Origin: an uncultured Rubripirellula sp.
GTDB lineage: Bacteria; Planctomycetota; Planctomycetia; Pirellulales; Pirellulaceae
Length of the DNA: 64,000 nt
Reading direction: 5' to 3'
Assembly (NCBI GenBank): GCA_938045805.1
Contig: CALIBL010000009.1
Coordinates: 33,418-97,417 of the forward strand
Shown here: in pieces, positions 27,472-35,822 of the stretch
Layout of the letters: the number at the start of each line of letters is the position of its first letter
How positions within the stretch are numbered: position 1 is the stretch's first letter
Translations under genes and position numbers: made by a program
Notes under the pieces: model-generated
What the model was told of the DNA's origin: nothing
Database searches by the model: none
Seen by the model: only the letters and a program-made list of their open reading frames with translations

Positions 27472-29631
27472 TCACGCGAGATCACCTAAATCCAAGCGTG
27501 CCCCATAACGTCGTAAAACCTGACCTCGAAGTTCATGCCACTGGTCGGACACAAAGAATTCTTCCGTCGCAACACTTTCCTTCGCTAACTTGCGGGCAGC
27601 AGACATAACCTCGTAGTCACGCTGTAAATCTGCGATCCGTAGAGGTGGCAGTCCACTCTGGCTTTTCCCGAACATATCACCCGGTCCACGCAAGCGAAAA
27701 TCGGCTTCCGCTAACTCAAATCCATCGTTCGTCTCGGCAAATACTTTTAAACGCTCATGGCTGTCCGGATCCGCGTCACCATCGGTAAAGATGCAGACAT
27801 GACCATCATGAACGCCCCGTGACACCCGCCCACGCAATTGATGGAGTTGTGCTAAACCAAATTGTTGAGCACCCAGTATGGTCATCACGGTCGCATTACT
27901 CACATCGATTCCCACTTCAATCACCGTGGTGGAGACCAGCACCTGCAGCTTTCCTGACTGAAAATCTTCCATCACTCGCTGCTTGCGATCCTGATCCATG
28001 CGACCATGTAGCAGACCGATCCGATAATCCGCTAACAAACCGTTACACAAATCTTCGAATACGGATTCAACTGAGGAAACATCCTCGCGCACATCGTTCT
28101 CGCCGATTGATTGCTGATCAACGACATCCGATGCGTCAATCATTGGAGCCACAACGTAGACCTGACGTCCTTCATCAAGCCTTTCACGTACAAATTTCCA
28201 CCACCGATCTTTCCATCCGGCATGTGATAAATACGTGTGAACCACTCCGCGTCCCGGTGGCGTTTCCCTGAGTGTGCTCAGGTCGGTGTCACCAAACAAA
28301 GTCATTGCAATCGAACGTGGAATGGGAGTCGCGGACATCACCAAGTAGTGAGGATCTTGCCCGCCACTCCTCAACATTTCTCGCTGCGCAACGCCAAATT
28401 TGTGCTGTTCGTCGACGACACACAAACCAAGTTTTTGAAACTGCACGCCAGCATGAAGTAAAGCCTGCGTCCCAACCAAAAGATGGGTATCACCACTTCG
28501 AGTTTCTTCTAGTGTTCGCCGCCGCTCACTCGCAGATAGGGAACCACTCAGGATACCAACTCTTACTTTCGAACCACTCAAGAAAGAACTCAGAGTTCGA
28601 AAGTGTTGTCGAGCCAAGACTTCAGTAGGAGCCATCAAGACAGCTTGATGGCTGTTCGCAACGGCAAGCAACATCGCGTAGATTGCCACAACGGTTTTCC
28701 CACTACCCACATCTCCTTGAAGCAAGCGATTCATAGGGTAGGGTTTTGAAACATCCTCTCGGATCTCTTGGATAACGCGTTTCTGATCCGCTGTTAACGA
28801 AAATGGAAAACGATTTTGAATCCTAGCATCAATCATTGAAGTTGATTTAAGCAGTGGAGCTTTACGCTCAATTGATAATCTCTTTTGCCTGATTGCCAGT
28901 GCTAACTGCAAAACAAAACATTCCTGGAAAATCAGGCGAGTTCGAGAGGCGTTCAGAGATTGAGCGTCGGCAGGAAAATGAAGTCCACGAATTGACGCAT
29001 GGATTGCAGGCAGTTCATGCTCAACGGTAATACCTTGGCAACTCAGGGACTCCACTGCTCGAACCCTCAGATCTTTCGGCATGACCTCCGTCAATTGCTC
29101 AGACAAACCCTCGATGATGGGACGTATCATCCGTCTCATATCGGTTTGCTTCACACCTTCGGTCAGTGGATAGATCGGTAAGATCTCGGGCTCCGGCATC
29201 TCCTCATCCGAAGAAAGCATCACTAATTTTGGGTGCGTGAACTCGACTTGCAGGCCGTTGAGCTTAGGGACTCCGGAAACCTGCACTTGCTGGTCCAGCA
29301 CGAGCTGCTCAGCTCGAAAAGGCTGGTTAAAAAAAAGAAGTTTCACCGCGCCACTGTCATTTGCAATGATAGCTGTGCAAATCGATCTACTGGGCGATCT
29401 GGTAATCAGATCGACGTCCTCGACGCGTCCAACCAATGAGCAATTGACTCCATCCTGAATTTGATCAATTGAACAACTTGGAGCGGGAAATTCGTAATCC
29501 CGTGGAAAAAAGAACAACAACTGCTGAGCCGTGTGAATACCGAGTTTCTCTAGTCTCTTAGCACGGGATGGACCTACTCCCTGTAGATATTGCACTTGGG
29601 TAGAGAGGGTGATTGCATTTGACTCAGTCAC
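27472..29631 (-). CDS. recG: ATP-dependent DNA helicase RecG
   Basis: 719 residues from a GTG at 29631. The N-terminal wedge domain includes an OB fold (LVGRVEDVDLITR). The helicase core has Walker A LLQGDVGSGKTVVA, motif II DEQH, motif III MSATPIPRS and motif VI QLRGRVSRG, and the end carries the TRG-type region. RecG remodels stalled forks and Holliday junctions. The frame is open to a TTG at 29715, but the GTG has AAAGAGA about nine bases upstream and gives a normal family length. It converges on the ABC ATPase gene with a 19-base gap. Confidence 0.93.
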   Translation of the reverse strand: MTESNAITLSTQVQYLQGVGPSRAKRLEKLGIHTAQQLLFFFPRDYEFPAPSCSIDQIQDGVNCSLVGRVEDVDLITRSPSRSICTAIIANDSGAVKLLFFNQPFRAEQLVLDQQVQVSGVPKLNGLQVEFTHPKLVMLSSDEEMPEPEILPIYPLTEGVKQTDMRRMIRPIIEGLSEQLTEVMPKDLRVRAVESLSCQGITVEHELPAIHASIRGLHFPADAQSLNASRTRLIFQECFVLQLALAIRQKRLSIERKAPLLKSTSMIDARIQNRFPFSLTADQKRVIQEIREDVSKPYPMNRLLQGDVGSGKTVVAIYAMLLAVANSHQAVLMAPTEVLARQHFRTLSSFLSGSKVRVGILSGSLSASERRRTLEETRSGDTHLLVGTQALLHAGVQFQKLGLCVVDEQHKFGVAQREMLRSGGQDPHYLVMSATPIPRSIAMTLFGDTDLSTLRETPPGRGVVHTYLSHAGWKDRWWKFVRERLDEGRQVYVVAPMIDASDVVDQQSIGENDVREDVSSVESVFEDLCNGLLADYRIGLLHGRMDQDRKQRVMEDFQSGKLQVLVSTTVIEVGIDVSNATVMTILGAQQFGLAQLHQLRGRVSRGVHDGHVCIFTDGDADPDSHERLKVFAETNDGFELAEADFRLRGPGDMFGKSQSGLPPLRIADLQRDYEVMSAARKLAKESVATEEFFVSDQWHELRGQVLRRYGARLDLGDLA

Positions 29632-30037
29632 GAGAAAAAGTCTCTTTACTAATGTTGCCTGCGGGGTTACCGCCCAAATGGTTCGCTCGCACTCTGACGT
29701 ACGGTGTAGCCTCAATACAATTTATGCTGAACTCCATATCCTTGCATCGCGAACTTACGGAAATCCGTCCTGACATCCATCTCGAACCGCGGACATGAAG
29801 ATTCTAGTCACTCCGCCGTACTTCGTAACATTTACCCAGCAAGATCAATCTTCCCCACCGTTTACTCGTAATCTACCTTGCGTTCGACATCAAACTCTTC
29901 AGCGAAATTCTGTCGCAAAGATCTGCTAACGCGATTTTTCTGGCAAGGACCTTCTGATCATCATTCCCTCTACGCACTATACTTTTCATCGATCACGACC
30001 CTCCTATCGCAAAACCACCTTGCCCTTGGAAAGCAGC
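29632..30037. other. Divergent intergenic region
   Basis: About 400 bases between recG and the SseB-like gene; the recG frame stays open in its first 84 bases. Nothing else recognisable is seen. Confidence 0.5.
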
Positions 30038-30448
30038 ATGAGCAATCTTAATGAATTGATCCACCAAGCGGTTGCAGAACGCAACATTAGCGAGATTCAT
30101 TCTCTCATCAAGAACAATGAATTCATTCTCCTCAGTACCGCACCAGATGGCGAAGAGGAACATGAAGGAGCCTTCATCGCTGAGATTGACGGGATGGAAG
30201 CGTTAATGGTGTTCACATCAAATGAGGTGGCAAAACAGTTTGTGGATGAATCCAATGATTCAGTTTCACCAGAAGAGGAAATCGACGGGATCATTATCGA
30301 AGGTGAAGCACTCCTGGACTACCTTCCAGAACAATATGCGATCCTTCTCGATGCCGAATGCGACAGCGCGCTCATTATTGAAACTGAATTGATGCTTCAA
30401 GTTAAGAATTTCAGCCAGGATAAAGATGGCAACGACGAAGAAGAATAG
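30038..30448 (+). CDS. SseB-like acidic protein
   Basis: 136 residues, strongly acidic, with no signal peptide. The middle part (FILLSTAPDGEEEHEGAF, then GMEALMVFTSNEVAKQFVDE) follows the pattern of SseB N-terminal domains, which are small alpha/beta domains of unclear role (enhanced serine sensitivity protein). ATG 30038 is preceded by GGAAAG; an in-frame TTG at 30020 is less likely. It appears to be a single-gene unit converging on the photolyase-like gene. The function is unknown. Confidence 0.72.
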   Translation: MSNLNELIHQAVAERNISEIHSLIKNNEFILLSTAPDGEEEHEGAFIAEIDGMEALMVFTSNEVAKQFVDESNDSVSPEEEIDGIIIEGEALLDYLPEQYAILLDAECDSALIIETELMLQVKNFSQDKDGNDEEE

Positions 30449-30522
30449 AAGTCTAATATTAGTTCAATAGAGCAGAGCAATAAAAACTGTTTGAAGAGTT
30501 GCGAGTGAATTGAGTTGCATCA

Positions 30523-32094
30523 CTAAACAATGATTGCACCACTTTTTATTTGAGACGCTCGATCCGAGATTGCGTTGATCTCTGCCGGATCTTTTCGATC
30601 GAGATTCTTATATTGCATCACCATGCGATGGTTATCTCGAAAACGATCCCGATGCCTGATTAAAAAATCCCAATACAGGGTCGTCATCGGGCACGCGTCA
30701 TCACCCGTTGCTTTTTTGGGTGAATAGACGCACCCCTTGCAAAAATTGCCCATACGATCAATGTAGGAACCGCTCGCACAGTACGGCTTCGTTGCCATAA
30801 TGCCGCCGTCTGCATGCTGACTCATACCAAGCGTATTGGGAAGGGACACCCAGTCGATCGCATCAGCATACATCGCAAGATGCCAATCATTGAAGGCCTC
30901 CGGATGGACGCCGAGCAATTGAGCGTACAACCCCAATACCATTAAACGCTGAATGTGGTGCGCATAGGCTGTATCCAACAACAGACGCATCGCATCAGCA
31001 ACGCAGGCCATTTTTGTTTTCCCGTCCCAGAAGAAATCAGGGACTTTCTGGCTTCGTTCACACGACAACGCGTTTAACTTTGCATACTGAGGCATCTGTG
31101 TCCAATAAATACCGCGAACGTACTCACGCCACCCGAGGATCTGACGCACAAAACCCTCTACCGAATTGATCTGCGACTGACCGGTCTCAAATCGCTCCAC
31201 AGCAGCTTGGACCACTTCATAAGCGGACAGAAGCTTCAGGTTCATCGCGTGCGATAAACGCGAGTGGTAAAGAAATCGCTCGTCAGACCACATCGCATCC
31301 TGGTAGGTACCGAATAAAGGCAAGCGATGAACGACAAAATCCTCAAGCATTTCAAGTGCTTGTTTACGGTTGACGGGCAGGTCAAACTGAGCGAGCGATC
31401 CAGGATGATCTCCGAACCTGTCAGACACCATCGCCATCACATCCTTAGTGACCCGATCAGGCTTGAATGACGGTGGTTCAGGAATTTCTCCTGGACCAGC
31501 CTTACCAAATTTGCCTCGGTTCTCCTTGTCGAAATTCCAAGCATCCCCGACGGGATTTTTTTCATCCTGCATTAGCACTTGATGCTCTTTGCGCATCACT
31601 CGATAAAACTGCTCCAACACGAATGATTTACGCCCATCGGCCCATCGTTGGAATCGATCCAGAGAACAGAAAAATGTCCTGTCTTCACGCTCTTCAAGAG
31701 TAACACCCGTCGCTTGAACGCACTGATGCAATGCCTCTCGCACACGGTGGTCGCCAGGATGAACCATGATCACCTGATCAAAGTGACGTGTGTTTAAAGT
31801 CTCCCGAAGAAGATCACTCAGTGAACTTCCTCGGTCGGCTGCAGCATCAGCGGATAGCTCGTGATAAAGAACCTGTTTTCCGCTGCCCTCCATCTCGTCA
31901 CGGAAGTGCCTCATCGGCGAAAAGAAAGCCACGAGTCGATACTGATGATTCCACACATGAGTCGCCTCCTCTGCCGCTTCAGCCATCCAAACCACGTCGA
32001 GGTTAATGTCAAATCCATCAAATGCGGCCGAGTCGTGGTTCAATTGATCGCCAAGAACGACAACCAAATTTCGCGAATGCTTTTTGCTGACCAT
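30523..32094 (-). CDS. Deoxyribodipyrimidine photolyase-related protein (FeS-BCP type)
   Basis: 523 residues. The N-terminal Rossmann-like domain starts VVVLGDQLNHDSAAF, characteristic of the DPRP/CryPro family. The FAD domain follows, and the C-terminus has the cysteine set expected for a [4Fe-4S] cluster: an isolated Cys in KMACVADAMR, then GNFCKGC and a further Cys in DDACP about 13 residues on. Family knowledge: bacterial FeS-BCP enzymes such as PhrB repair (6-4) photoproducts with blue light. The TTG at 32103 is in frame, but ATG 32094 is preferred. The gene stands alone and converges on the SseB-like gene. Confidence 0.88.
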   Translation of the reverse strand: MVSKKHSRNLVVVLGDQLNHDSAAFDGFDINLDVVWMAEAAEEATHVWNHQYRLVAFFSPMRHFRDEMEGSGKQVLYHELSADAAADRGSSLSDLLRETLNTRHFDQVIMVHPGDHRVREALHQCVQATGVTLEEREDRTFFCSLDRFQRWADGRKSFVLEQFYRVMRKEHQVLMQDEKNPVGDAWNFDKENRGKFGKAGPGEIPEPPSFKPDRVTKDVMAMVSDRFGDHPGSLAQFDLPVNRKQALEMLEDFVVHRLPLFGTYQDAMWSDERFLYHSRLSHAMNLKLLSAYEVVQAAVERFETGQSQINSVEGFVRQILGWREYVRGIYWTQMPQYAKLNALSCERSQKVPDFFWDGKTKMACVADAMRLLLDTAYAHHIQRLMVLGLYAQLLGVHPEAFNDWHLAMYADAIDWVSLPNTLGMSQHADGGIMATKPYCASGSYIDRMGNFCKGCVYSPKKATGDDACPMTTLYWDFLIRHRDRFRDNHRMVMQYKNLDRKDPAEINAISDRASQIKSGAIIV

Positions 32095-32160
32095 TACCGC
32101 CAAACCTAGAGTGAAAGCGTATGATGTTGGGAATTCTAACTAGTCTAGGAGATTGCCAAG

Positions 32161-34176
32161 TTGAGCCGTTTACTCACCCTACTGCTTTTCTTTGCCTGCC
32201 TGAATCACTCAACCGAGCAGCAAACCTATTCTCAAGCCTATAAGAGACTCCCACCCGATGGCATCGCTATCGATGAATCGTCTCGCCGAGATCTAACGCA
32301 GCGCACGAAAGATCTTTCGGTTCGATGTGACTTACTCGCTAAGAATCTTGCTGAACGCGGAAACTGGCTGCCAGAGATTCAGAGCTTGATCCGAGCCGTG
32401 GATCTTGCAATCAAACTTGATGGTTTTTACCGCGAGAGGGAAGTTAACGACGCGAACAAACTGCTTGATGAAGCGGAAAGACGCATCGTGGCTGTTGCGA
32501 AAGGATTTCGTGGACTTGACTTGCTCGGCGTGAATCCGAACTCGGTTGAAAATCCTCAAACTCTTGCAGGTGGCTTCCAATCTCAAATTGACGACTCGAT
32601 TCAACCTTACGGAATTGTCCTTCCCAAGAACTTCCGTCAGGACGCTGAACACCCTTACCGACTTGATGTTTGGCTGCATGGTCGCGGTGATACGAAAACA
32701 GAAGTTGCATTTCTCACGGAACGATTTTCAAAACCAGGTCAGTATGCACCTGATCAAACGATTGTGCTTCACCCTTTCGGTCGGCACTGCAATGCGTTCA
32801 AGTTTGCCGGAGAGACCGATGTGTTTGAAGCGATTGAACACATCAAGCAAATCGCAAATATTGACGAATCAAAGATCGCAATTCGAGGCTTTTCGATGGG
32901 CGGCGCGGGGTGCTGGCATCTTGCTGTCCATCGGCCAACGGATTGGTTTGCCGCAAACCCCGGAGCTGGGTTTGTCGACACACTCGTTTACCAAGGCTGG
33001 ACCGACACAGTACCGTTTCCCCTAACTCCAAATCGCGAGAAACTGCTTCACTGGTATGACGTCCTACCATGGGTAGGTAATCTTCGGAATGTCCCGACCA
33101 CAGCCTATAGCGGTGAAGTTGACAAACAACGTCAAGCGGCAGATCGCGTCGTCGAAAGAGCTACAAAACTTGATATTGATATCGACTACGTGATTGGAAA
33201 AGGCATGGGACACAAGATTGATGCTACGAGTGCCCAGAAAATTGATGCACTCCTCGAAAAACAAGCCTCGGCACGCATAAGTGAACCCGCATCAACCATC
33301 GACTTCACCACCTACACACTCCGTTACGCCAAAGCAGATTGGGTTGAGGTCACGGGACTCAAGGAACACTGGACAGCTGGAAGAATCCTAGCCAGCATCG
33401 AGTCGAACAACTCACTGAAAATCAAGACTTCAGGAATCACTCGATTCAAAATCGATTTTTTGAAGGCAGGTTTTCCAAGCCAAGTTGACAATGTCACTGT
33501 CGTCATCAATGGCGAATCTCTTTCCGTCAGTACGAAAAATCAGCTTCAAAACCAGCAGATTGAATTCAAGAAAGACGCTCAATGGAACCGTGTGAGCGTT
33601 AACGATAAAGAACTGCGTAAACAACCCGGACTCCAAGGGCCAATTGATGACGCGTTCTGTGATCGTTTTTTATTTGTCGCACCGAGCCAAACTCCAGCAA
33701 ACACCGCAACCCAACGGTGGATTACACGCGAATTTGAATATGCCAAGCACCGCTGGCAGAAACTGATGCGTGGAGAGGTTCGTGTCGTGCGCGATAACGA
33801 ACTGACACCGCAAATGATTCAGAACAATCACCTAATTTGCTTTGGCGATTTCTCGAGCAATTTGTATCTCAAAGATGTTCAATCGCAACTGCCGATCGCT
33901 TGGGATCGCGACTCTTTAAAGCTACCCTCGGCAGAATTTAATGCAGCCAATCACGCTATTGTGATGTGCTACCCAAACCCAAAAAACCCGGATAAGTACT
34001 TGGTGGTCAACAGTGGCATGACCTATCGAGAATTCTCGAATGTCAGCAATTCAAGACAAATCGCAATGCTACCCGACTGGGCGATCATCAAAACGGACAC
34101 GCCAAGCGACGATATCTTCCCTGGGGAAGTTGTCGCGGATGGTTTCTTTGATGAACAGTGGCAACTCGCCCCTTGA
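32161..34176 (+). CDS. Secreted alpha/beta hydrolase (prolyl oligopeptidase/esterase-like)
   Basis: 671 residues starting at a TTG. No ATG lies nearby, and AGGAGA sits about ten bases upstream, so the TTG is well supported. A signal peptide (LLTLLLFFACLNHSTEQQ) comes first, then a helical region of about 100 residues and the hydrolase core: an oxyanion-type strand LDVWLHGRGDTKTE and the nucleophile elbow GFSMGGAG with Ser as nucleophile; GMGHKID probably holds the catalytic His. The C-terminal 300 residues are a second domain, beta-rich at first, then an alpha/beta part (LICFGDFSSNLYLKDV). The layout fits planctomycete exported carbohydrate or peptide esterases; the substrate is unknown. Confidence 0.82.
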   Translation: MSRLLTLLLFFACLNHSTEQQTYSQAYKRLPPDGIAIDESSRRDLTQRTKDLSVRCDLLAKNLAERGNWLPEIQSLIRAVDLAIKLDGFYREREVNDANKLLDEAERRIVAVAKGFRGLDLLGVNPNSVENPQTLAGGFQSQIDDSIQPYGIVLPKNFRQDAEHPYRLDVWLHGRGDTKTEVAFLTERFSKPGQYAPDQTIVLHPFGRHCNAFKFAGETDVFEAIEHIKQIANIDESKIAIRGFSMGGAGCWHLAVHRPTDWFAANPGAGFVDTLVYQGWTDTVPFPLTPNREKLLHWYDVLPWVGNLRNVPTTAYSGEVDKQRQAADRVVERATKLDIDIDYVIGKGMGHKIDATSAQKIDALLEKQASARISEPASTIDFTTYTLRYAKADWVEVTGLKEHWTAGRILASIESNNSLKIKTSGITRFKIDFLKAGFPSQVDNVTVVINGESLSVSTKNQLQNQQIEFKKDAQWNRVSVNDKELRKQPGLQGPIDDAFCDRFLFVAPSQTPANTATQRWITREFEYAKHRWQKLMRGEVRVVRDNELTPQMIQNNHLICFGDFSSNLYLKDVQSQLPIAWDRDSLKLPSAEFNAANHAIVMCYPNPKNPDKYLVVNSGMTYREFSNVSNSRQIAMLPDWAIIKTDTPSDDIFPGEVVADGFFDEQWQLAP

Positions 34177-34247
34177 TGCGATCAAGCGGTGATTCACACG
34201 CTTGAGGCTTATTGATTCATGGTGCGATCGACCGCGGAATCCAAAGG

Positions 34248-35393
34248 CTATCGACGTGCCATACGACGTGCGATCGCAGTACGAGGTAGCGGCATGATTT
34301 TAACCGCCCCACCAGCATTGAATAACAAGTCATCTCGACTGGGCTTTGTTTCCGTATTCTCGTACTGCACCAAGTATGCACCGATTTGCAGTCCGCCCTC
34401 TTCATAGACGGGCGGCCAAAATTCTTCACCACGGATAGCAAGAGTCTTTGCGAGCAGGCGAGTGGCTCGACCGGAGAACCCACTGAGCACCATATCCAGT
34501 CGCCCTAACGCCTCTCGAAACAAGTAGAAAACGAGAGCGGTGTCTTGATCTTTCCCACCGGCGTAAGCCCAGGTACCGTCGTCCTTCTCATAGTAAAAAC
34601 CTGGCTCTGGTGCGTCTTCGTTCTTGCTCAGTCGTGTCCCTGCAGATGCTCCATCTGGTTTGGGATCGCTATCCCGATAACGCAGAAAGAATGGACACGA
34701 TCGAGCGGAAACGTCATCCACATCATCTTCGGTCACAAAGGGGGTGCAACCAAAAGCGTCAGCAAAGAGCAACTCAACCACCGGGTTACTCTTCACACTC
34801 CCGATGCATACCATCCCTCGATCGCCTTGAGCGTCGACGAAGCCGTCGAATACCTCAACCGCTCGAGCACGCGCATCTTCCAGAGAGACTTCGCCCGGAC
34901 TCCAAACCAGCGATTGTTGAATACGATCGGGCATGGGTACCTGAACCGCCTTACCCTCCTCGTCGTCACCTCCACCTTGGTGCTTGGCCACGCCTCCGAG
35001 CGTGGATACACCGTTGAGGAGTTCGCCGAACAGTACGGCATCACTCGCGACCACCGTCGCGTTGTCCGCAGATTGACTAGTCGGAGCCTGACGCACCCCG
35101 AGAACAATCTCAATTTCGCCGCGTCGTGCTAGCAATTCCCAGAAGTTCTCCGCGTTGACCGCAAATAGAGCTCCCGGAAGCTGGTCAGCCGGTGCGTATC
35201 CATGATCGATCAGATAATCGCAGATGCGGGACAACGCATCCAAGGGAATGTACTTTGCTTCATTTTTCAACAACGATGCCACTTGATGACGATCCAGCCC
35301 GGTATGTTCCACGATCGACTTAATGGTCCCAGGGCGTTTCCGACGGTCAGGGGTATGCCCAAGCAACTCAGCTAAACGGAATGCGTATCTCAT
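34248..35393 (-). CDS. Protein with N-terminal XRE-like helix-turn-helix and a large unknown domain
   Basis: 381 residues. Residues about 22-62 (GTIKSIVEHTGLDRHQVASLL, then ALSRICDYLIDHG) form a Cro/C1-type helix-turn-helix. The remaining 300 residues contain a segment that looks like a ligand- or nucleotide-binding alpha/beta domain (MVCIGSVKSNPVVELLFADAFG), an acidic loop, and a basic C-terminal tail (TAIARRMARR). I recall similar proteins only as conserved planctomycete hypotheticals. It is probably a DNA-binding regulator; its targets are unknown. Downstream is the convergent hydrolase gene; upstream is the divergent giant membrane protein gene, which it could control. Confidence 0.72.
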   Translation of the reverse strand: MRYAFRLAELLGHTPDRRKRPGTIKSIVEHTGLDRHQVASLLKNEAKYIPLDALSRICDYLIDHGYAPADQLPGALFAVNAENFWELLARRGEIEIVLGVRQAPTSQSADNATVVASDAVLFGELLNGVSTLGGVAKHQGGGDDEEGKAVQVPMPDRIQQSLVWSPGEVSLEDARARAVEVFDGFVDAQGDRGMVCIGSVKSNPVVELLFADAFGCTPFVTEDDVDDVSARSCPFFLRYRDSDPKPDGASAGTRLSKNEDAPEPGFYYEKDDGTWAYAGGKDQDTALVFYLFREALGRLDMVLSGFSGRATRLLAKTLAIRGEEFWPPVYEEGGLQIGAYLVQYENTETKPSRDDLLFNAGGAVKIMPLPRTAIARRMARR

Positions 35394-35822
35394 GGCAATT
35401 TCAGTATTATTTCCAATTCACGGGTGAAGCTCCGATTTTAGCAGAGGAGCCCATTGATCGGACATAGGGAGCGACGGAGGAAATAAAATAGACCTGATCG
35501 CGTGAAACTTGATCGCCCCTCCAAGACTCGATTCAGATCAATCACGCAATTCTCCGCGAGTATTCTTTGATTTTGATTTCCTAAGGTGTCCCTTTTTGGG
35601 TTGATGGGATTGAGAATCTGCCGATAAAGACGGTTAGTGGGAGAAGTGTTTCCCGACGACTTTTGGGCTGCCCAAGAAGAACTCGTACTGCTCGGGGCTT
35701 CTTCGGTCGGATTGGCGAGATCTAAATTCGGGAAAGAGATAAACTCCACAACTAGCCGCATCTCAACCTTATCCGAACTACAATACATTGTGAGAGTTCG
35801 GTCATCCCCCAAGAAGACTTGC
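35394..35822. other. Divergent intergenic region
   Basis: About 430 bases between the HTH-protein gene and the large membrane-protein gene. The latter's frame is open back to a GTG at 35637, but that part reads as noncoding. No clear repeat or RNA is seen. Confidence 0.5.

Noticed and set aside
34545..35132. 195-codon plus-strand frame opposite the HTH-protein gene
   Set aside because: The minus-strand frame has a clear HTH, an ATG and an even composition; this one does not.
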